64,000 bases of DNA from contig NZ_RJKS01000001.1 in NCBI RefSeq assembly GCF_003762905.1, positions 310,001 to 374,000 on the forward strand, read 5' to 3'. Source of the DNA: Curtobacterium sp. ZW137. Its GTDB lineage: Bacteria > Actinomycetota > Actinomycetes > Actinomycetales > Microbacteriaceae. Both the position numbers and the translations under genes were made by a program. Shown piece by piece: positions 59,991-64,000 of this stretch (position 1 is the first letter of the stretch; each line of letters begins with the position of its first letter). Below the pieces are notes generated by a model. The model was not told where the DNA came from. It saw nothing but the letters and a program-made list of their open reading frames with translations, and ran no database searches.

Positions 59991-60023
59991 CCGCGACGAA
60001 CGACCGCGACGAACGACCGCGAC
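59985..60023. repeat. Three 13-bp tandem repeats
   Basis: GAACGACCGCGAC repeated three times without gaps, at the truncation point of the RidA fragment. As 13 is not a multiple of three, changes in copy number would shift any frame through it. Confidence 0.85.
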
Positions 60024-60041
60024 GAGCCGGAGCGACGAGGT

Positions 60042-60066
60042 CGCTGTCGGACGACAGGGACTGTGT
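60042..60066. repeat. Outlying TGTCGNACGACA palindrome
   Basis: CTGTCGGACGACAG at 60044-60057 followed by TGTCGT, matching the two copies near 59310-59407 in the same orientation, on the far side of the decayed segment. Confidence 0.65.
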
Positions 60067-60120
60067 CGTTCCGAGTCGACCACGCCACCACCGCCGACCC
60101 GGACGACGTACCGTCGGAGC

Positions 60121-60927
60121 ATGACCACGACGACCGACGGCACCGCGTTCGCAGCGGACTGGCAGACCTGGCACGACGAGCACGAGGCAGCCCGGGCGAG
60201 CGAGCACGGCTTCCTCGCGATCACGAGCATCCGGTGGCTGACCGCGACGCCCGAGCGGTTCGAGGACGCCCCCGGCTCGTGGTCGACGGACGTGGACGGG
60301 CCCGTCGTCGAACTCGCAGACGGGGAGTCCCTCGAGATCGACGGCGCGACCGTCACGGGCACGCACCGCTTCGGCCCGCTCCCGGAACGTTCGTCCACGA
60401 ACCTCGTCTGGCACGCCCCCGACGGGGACGTCGTCATCGAGGTCGCGCGCCGCGGCGGCAGCGACGTCATCCGCCCGCGGCACCCGGCGAACCCGACCCG
60501 GGTCGAGTACAGCGGCACGCCGTCGTACGCACCGGACGAGCGCTTCGTCGTCGACGCCCGGTTCGCGCCGTTCGACGAGCCGCGTGCGGTCACGGTCGGG
60601 TCCGTCGTCGACGGACTCCAGCACGTGTACACCGCTCCCGGAACGCTGTCGTTCGACCTCGACGGCCCGCGGACGCTCCTGGCGTTCAACGGGCACGGCG
60701 ACGGGCTGCACGTGCTGTTCACCGACCGGACGAGCGGTGTGACGACCTACGCCGCGAACCGGAGCCTGGACATCGCGGCTCCGGACGCCGAGGGGCGCAC
60801 GACGATCGACTTCAACCGCGCCACGAACCTGCCGTGCGCCTACACGGAGCACGCGACCTGCCCGCTGCCGCCGGCGGAGAACCGGCTCGACGTCGCGGTC
60901 GAGGCGGGGGAGCGCCTCCCCGCCTGA
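60121..60927 (+). CDS. DUF1684 family protein
   Basis: 268-residue soluble protein. Signature IDFNRATNLPCAYTEHATCP, then PPAENRL and VEAGER. Function of the family is unknown. ATG 60121 follows TACCGT plus six bases, of which GGAG could also act as a ribosome site. Paralogue of 10081-10914, with which it shares the fold but not the polyalanine tract. Confidence 0.87.
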   Translation: MTTTTDGTAFAADWQTWHDEHEAARASEHGFLAITSIRWLTATPERFEDAPGSWSTDVDGPVVELADGESLEIDGATVTGTHRFGPLPERSSTNLVWHAPDGDVVIEVARRGGSDVIRPRHPANPTRVEYSGTPSYAPDERFVVDARFAPFDEPRAVTVGSVVDGLQHVYTAPGTLSFDLDGPRTLLAFNGHGDGLHVLFTDRTSGVTTYAANRSLDIAAPDAEGRTTIDFNRATNLPCAYTEHATCPLPPAENRLDVAVEAGERLPA

Positions 60928-61010
60928 CGAGCGCCCGCGGATGGGTCGCGGGACACATCCCCGAGCGCCGATGCGCGAGGACCAGCCGCGCCCGCCCTAG
61001 GCTGCCGGTC

Positions 61011-62195
61011 GTGGACACGGGGGAATCGATCGCCGACCGCTCCGAGCGGGCGGCGCGGGTCCGACCAGTCGTCCCGATCGCCGCCGTCGCCGGCGCGGTC
61101 GTGTGGCTGCTGGTCGGACTCGCCGGCGCCGGACTCTCCTGGTCCGCCGGGACGTCGCGGTACTCGTCGGTGATCGACCTCGTCCTCCCGCCGACCGCGC
61201 CGCCGGTGGTCTGGGCGCAGGTCGCACCGTGGAACGTCGTGCAACCTGTCCTGGTCGCGGTGCTGTTCGGCGCGCTGCTCGGACTCGGACTCGCCCTCGT
61301 CGCGGGCCGACCGGGATGGGCCACGTCCTCCCGGTTGCTCCGCATCGGTGCCGCGTGGCTCGTCGCCGTGTTCGCGGCAGACCTCACCGCCCTGCTCTGG
61401 ACCGTCGGCACTGCGGTCGTCGACCCCGGCCCGAACGGGTACATGTGGGTGCTCCGCGACGCGATCCCGACCGCGGTGGCGACCGGGTGGTTCGGGACCG
61501 TGTGGGGCTGGGTACCGGCGGTCATCGTCGGAGGCGCACCGCGCCTCCCGGCCGGGTCGACGTCGAGGACGCGAGCCGGTCGCCGGACCGCCGCCGTCGC
61601 CGGAGCCACCGCGCTCGTGCTCGCGGTCGTGCTGATCGCCGTCCAGCCGACCATCGCTCGCGACGCGCGGGTCGCCGCCGGCGGCACGCCGGACGGGCTG
61701 CCGACCGAGACCGTGACCCCGACGCCACGGCCGGCGGCGCCGGCGCCCGTTGCTGCCGATCCCGTCACGCCGGGCGCGGGCTGGTGCTCCGCGGAGGACG
61801 TGCAGCTGTCGCTGTCCGGGGTCGACGGCGCGCTCGGACACCGGGCCATGTCGGTCGTGCTGGTGAACCGGTCGTCCTCGGCGTGCATCGTCGACGGGTT
61901 CCCGGACGTCGCGTTCGCGGCCGACGACGGGGCGACCGTCGCCGTGCCGCTCGAGCACGGGGCCTCGTACATGGGCGGGGCGGCGACGCCCGCTCCGGTG
62001 ACGGTGGCGCCCGGAGCGACCGCGGTCGCCGCGCTGGCGTGGGGTGCCGGCGGGACCGGCGAGGCCGTCTCGACGTTCTGGCTCGCGCCCTACGCCGGGG
62101 CGTCCCGGACGCCGCTCACGGCGGACACGGACCTGGCCGCGGACGCGACGGTCACCGTGAGCGCCTGGGCGGCGCCGACCACGGGCAGCGACTGA
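61011..62195 (+). CDS. Membrane protein with C-terminal DUF4232-like domain
   Basis: 394 residues. Cytoplasmic N-terminus, about five TMs up to residue 210, then a Thr/Pro-rich linker (TETVTPTPRPAAPAP) and an extracytoplasmic domain starting GWCSAEDVQLSLSGVDGALGHR, with CSA...ACIVDGFP as in DUF4232 domains. Function unknown. GTG 61011 is seven bases after TAGGCT; leaderless. Confidence 0.78.
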   Translation: MDTGESIADRSERAARVRPVVPIAAVAGAVVWLLVGLAGAGLSWSAGTSRYSSVIDLVLPPTAPPVVWAQVAPWNVVQPVLVAVLFGALLGLGLALVAGRPGWATSSRLLRIGAAWLVAVFAADLTALLWTVGTAVVDPGPNGYMWVLRDAIPTAVATGWFGTVWGWVPAVIVGGAPRLPAGSTSRTRAGRRTAAVAGATALVLAVVLIAVQPTIARDARVAAGGTPDGLPTETVTPTPRPAAPAPVAADPVTPGAGWCSAEDVQLSLSGVDGALGHRAMSVVLVNRSSSACIVDGFPDVAFAADDGATVAVPLEHGASYMGGAATPAPVTVAPGATAVAALAWGAGGTGEAVSTFWLAPYAGASRTPLTADTDLAADATVTVSAWAAPTTGSD

Positions 62196-62199
62196 GCGG

Positions 62200-62760
62200 T
62201 CAGGGCGTGACGCGCGACCACCGGGAGCGGGCGCTCCAGGCGCGCGGGTCGAACGTGAACACGCTGCCCATGCCGTGCTGGTCGAGCGCGCGCGAGATCG
62301 GCTCACCGAGCAGGTCTGCCAGGAGCAGCGCCCCGACGGCACCGTGCGACACGATCGTGACGTCGGACCCGTCCGCGGTGTGCGTCCGGACCGCGGCGAC
62401 GATGCGCGCCTGGGCGTCGACCGCCCGTTCCCACCCGCGCACCGACTCGGTCGGGCGGGCGAAGAACGCGTCGACGACGGGTTCGAACTCGGCGGGCGGC
62501 AGGTAGCCCGTTGCGCTCCGGTCGATCTCGCCGAGCAGCGGGTCCGTCGTCGGGGTGATGGACACGGCCCCGCCGAGGAGCGCCGCGGTCTCGACGGCCT
62601 TGCGCTCCTCGCTCGAGACGATGCGGGCGATGGCCGGGTCCCAGGCGGTCCGGTGCGCTGCCCCGGCACGGGTGCGTCCGGTGGCGGACAGCCTCCACGA
62701 CTCGATCGGTTCGGCGGGGTCCACGTCCACTTCGGCGTGGGTCAGGAAGTACGAGGGCAC
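62200..62760 (-). CDS. Histidine phosphatase superfamily protein with altered RHG motif
   Basis: 186-residue phosphoglycerate-mutase-like protein. The N-terminal RHG motif reads LTHAEV, keeping the histidine but losing the arginine; the second histidine is in VSHGAVGALL and EERKAVETA matches the usual SxxxRAxxTA region. The lost arginine suggests altered substrate binding. GTG with AGGA upstream; a tandem repeat lies 58 bp further up. Confidence 0.8.
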   Translation of the reverse strand: MPSYFLTHAEVDVDPAEPIESWRLSATGRTRAGAAHRTAWDPAIARIVSSEERKAVETAALLGGAVSITPTTDPLLGEIDRSATGYLPPAEFEPVVDAFFARPTESVRGWERAVDAQARIVAAVRTHTADGSDVTIVSHGAVGALLLADLLGEPISRALDQHGMGSVFTFDPRAWSARSRWSRVTP

Positions 62761-62817
62761 TCGTCGATCCTGGCAGGTGCGCGGGTCACGTTGCCCAGTT
62801 CGCGCTCGCGCGTGGTC

Positions 62818-62932
62818 GATCCGCGCGTAGGGGGTCGGATCGCGCGTAGGGGGTCGAATCGCGCGTAGGGGGTTGGATCGCGCGTAGGGGGTCGGATCGC
62901 GCGTAGGGGGTCGAAACGCGCGTAGGGAGTCG
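62818..62932. repeat. Six-copy 19-bp tandem repeat
   Basis: Unit GATCGCGCGTAGGGGGTCG, six adjacent copies (the first with one extra C; copies 3 and 6 diverge slightly). A partial inverted copy (CCCCCGTACGCGCG) follows at about 62942. It sits in the 444-bp gap 62761-63204, upstream of the histidine phosphatase. The rest of the gap holds hairpin repeats at 63049-63145 and no gene. Confidence 0.9.
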
Positions 62933-63048
62933 ATTCTTTTGCCCCCGTACGCGCGTTCCCACTTCCCAGCGCGAGCGTCATGGGAAGGAACGCGCAGCGT
63001 CAGGCGATCTGCGCGGGCCCGGCAGGGGCGGTTGCGCCGACCAGCTGA

Positions 63049-63092
63049 CGGACGGGAGGCTCGGATCGGGCCGGTCACGAGCCTCCCGTCCG
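63049..63092 (-). terminator. GGGAGGC-family hairpin with duplicated right arm
   Basis: CGGACGGGAGGCTCG (63049-63063) / CGAGCCTCCCGTCCG (63078-63092). The right arm and its flank recur at about 63123-63142 (GTCACGGGCCTCCCGTCCGG). Placed about 110 bp past the end of the MgtC-family gene on the minus strand. Confidence 0.7.
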
Positions 63093-63204
63093 GTGGTTGC
63101 CGGGTGGTGTTCCGGGGTGACGGGTCACGGGCCTCCCGTCCGGCAGTCGGCGGGTGCAGCCCGCGGTGACGGGCCGCGACGTCGTTGCGGGGAACGACCC
63201 TGCC

Positions 63205-63921
63205 TCACTCCAGGTCGTCGGCGACCGTGGGGTCGACCACGCGGACGCCCTCGACCTCGCCGAGGCGCGCCAGCAGCACGTCGGGCTCCCGAGCGCCGGT
63301 GACCTCGAGGCGCACCGCCGTCGCGCCGTCGCGGTCACTCTCCTGCTGCACGAGCCGGCCCACGTGCCACCCGCCGGCGGTGACGAGCGCGAGGACCCGG
63401 GGGAGCACCCCGCGACCGGCGTCGTACACGACGTCGAGCGTCAGGGACGTGTCGGCGGACCGCGGGAGCGCGCGGATCAGCGCGGTGTAGCCGAAGACGA
63501 CGACGAAGTGCAGCGCGGTGACCACGAGGGCGAGGAGCCACAGCCCGGCGCCGGCGGCCATGCCGATCGCCGCGGTCTCCCACACCGAGGCCGCGGTCGT
63601 CAGTCCCCGGACGGCTCCGCGCCGGGTGAGGATGAGCCCGGCACCGAGGAACCCGACGCCGGAGACGATCTGCGCGGCGACGCGGGACGGGTCGAGCACG
63701 ACGTGGCCCTCGACGAGGACGTCGCTGAAGCCGTACTTGCTGACGAGGAGCATCAGGGCGGACGCGGTGCCGACGATCGTCTGGGTGCGCATGCCGGCGC
63801 TCTTCGACCGGAGCTGCCGTTCGAGTCCGATGAGGGACGCGAGCCCGAAGGCGAGGAGCACCTCGCCGATCTGGAGCAGCCCCTGTCCGGCGAACGGCGC
63901 GGTCAGGTCCTGGATGCTCAT
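63205..63921 (-). CDS. MgtC/SapB family membrane protein
   Basis: 238-residue protein: four to five N-terminal TMs with the family signatures IGLERQLRSKSAGMRTQTIVG and GVGFLGAGLIL, then a C-terminal cytoplasmic ACT-like domain. MgtC proteins affect Mg2+ homeostasis, acid tolerance and ATP synthase activity; the substrate, if any, is unresolved. ATG has TACCGT seven bases upstream and no Shine-Dalgarno. Confidence 0.92.
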   Translation of the reverse strand: MSIQDLTAPFAGQGLLQIGEVLLAFGLASLIGLERQLRSKSAGMRTQTIVGTASALMLLVSKYGFSDVLVEGHVVLDPSRVAAQIVSGVGFLGAGLILTRRGAVRGLTTAASVWETAAIGMAAGAGLWLLALVVTALHFVVVFGYTALIRALPRSADTSLTLDVVYDAGRGVLPRVLALVTAGGWHVGRLVQQESDRDGATAVRLEVTGAREPDVLLARLGEVEGVRVVDPTVADDLE

Positions 63922-64000
63922 CGGGTCGACGGTACGCCTGTGACGCCGTGTTGCGTCCGGTTCCGTCCCGTTGCGGCAGGGCTCCCGCGGGCGTGAGCGC

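Noticed and set aside
59150-60120. Insertion sequence at the decayed segment
   Set aside because: No transposase reading frame, no terminal inverted repeats with target duplication; the repeats are short palindromes.
62818-62932. CRISPR array
   Set aside because: The 19-bp units are contiguous with no spacers and there are no cas genes in the window.

Overview
The window is high-GC actinobacterial DNA. Dense GTG/ATG starts with 4-base overlaps, tRNA genes without encoded CCA, the aceE-fasR-fabD-fabH-acpP-fabF order, many leaderless starts and a recurring GACGGGAGGC hairpin suggest a Microbacteriaceae member, perhaps Curtobacterium-like. The genus is inference. There is no phage, IS element or CRISPR array; this is ordinary chromosome with several accessory clusters.

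Layout. 1-5072: oligopeptide-type ABC importer (two permeases, a fused double ATPase, a further single ATPase) ending in a 2-hydroxyacid dehydrogenase. 5188-11578: tRNA-Asn, peptide deformylase, DMT transporter, glycosyltransferase, tRNA-Met abutting an AI-2E-type transporter, DUF1684 and DUF3145 proteins. 11764-19527 (minus): aceE, fasR, fabD, fabH, acpP, fabF, the actinobacterial link from pyruvate to type II fatty acid synthesis, with peroxiredoxin ahpE divergent at 19844.

21361-26625 (minus): the most interesting block. A tandem alpha/beta hydrolase, an amino acid:[carrier protein] ligase, an acyl-CoA-dehydrogenase-like flavoprotein and a small carrier protein overlap by 4 bases each; an AcpS-type phosphopantetheinyl transferase and a LysR regulator lie just upstream. 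It looks like a self-contained NRPS-free pathway that loads and modifies an amino acid on a carrier protein. Divergent from LysR are an inositol-monophosphatase-like protein with altered catalytic residues and an NADP-binding reductase.

29229-36893: tRNA-Val, a duplicated AsnC/Lrp regulator, and a catabolic set (polysaccharide-deacetylase-fold hydrolase, MHS transporter, SDR, ketopantoate-reductase-like protein, M20 peptidase, alpha/beta hydrolase). 36912-48579: mixed housekeeping and accessory genes (GNAT, chloroperoxidase-type hydrolase, FAD protein, LysR, PAP2, orphan FtsX-type permease, zinc alcohol dehydrogenase, hydrolase, epimerase, TetR/MFS pair). 48614-56486: SDR and a sugar ABC importer (no ATPase) with two Gfo/Idh dehydrogenases and a divergent ROK repressor. 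56534-63921: small membrane protein, SDR, MetE-like methyltransferase, a decayed segment with 5'-truncated ABC-ATPase and RidA genes between palindromic repeats, DUF1684 paralogue, DUF4232-type membrane protein, histidine phosphatase with a 19-bp tandem repeat upstream, and an MgtC-family protein.

A window-wide feature is the number of genes with a TANNNT box 6-7 nt before the start codon and no Shine-Dalgarno, the signature of leaderless transcripts.
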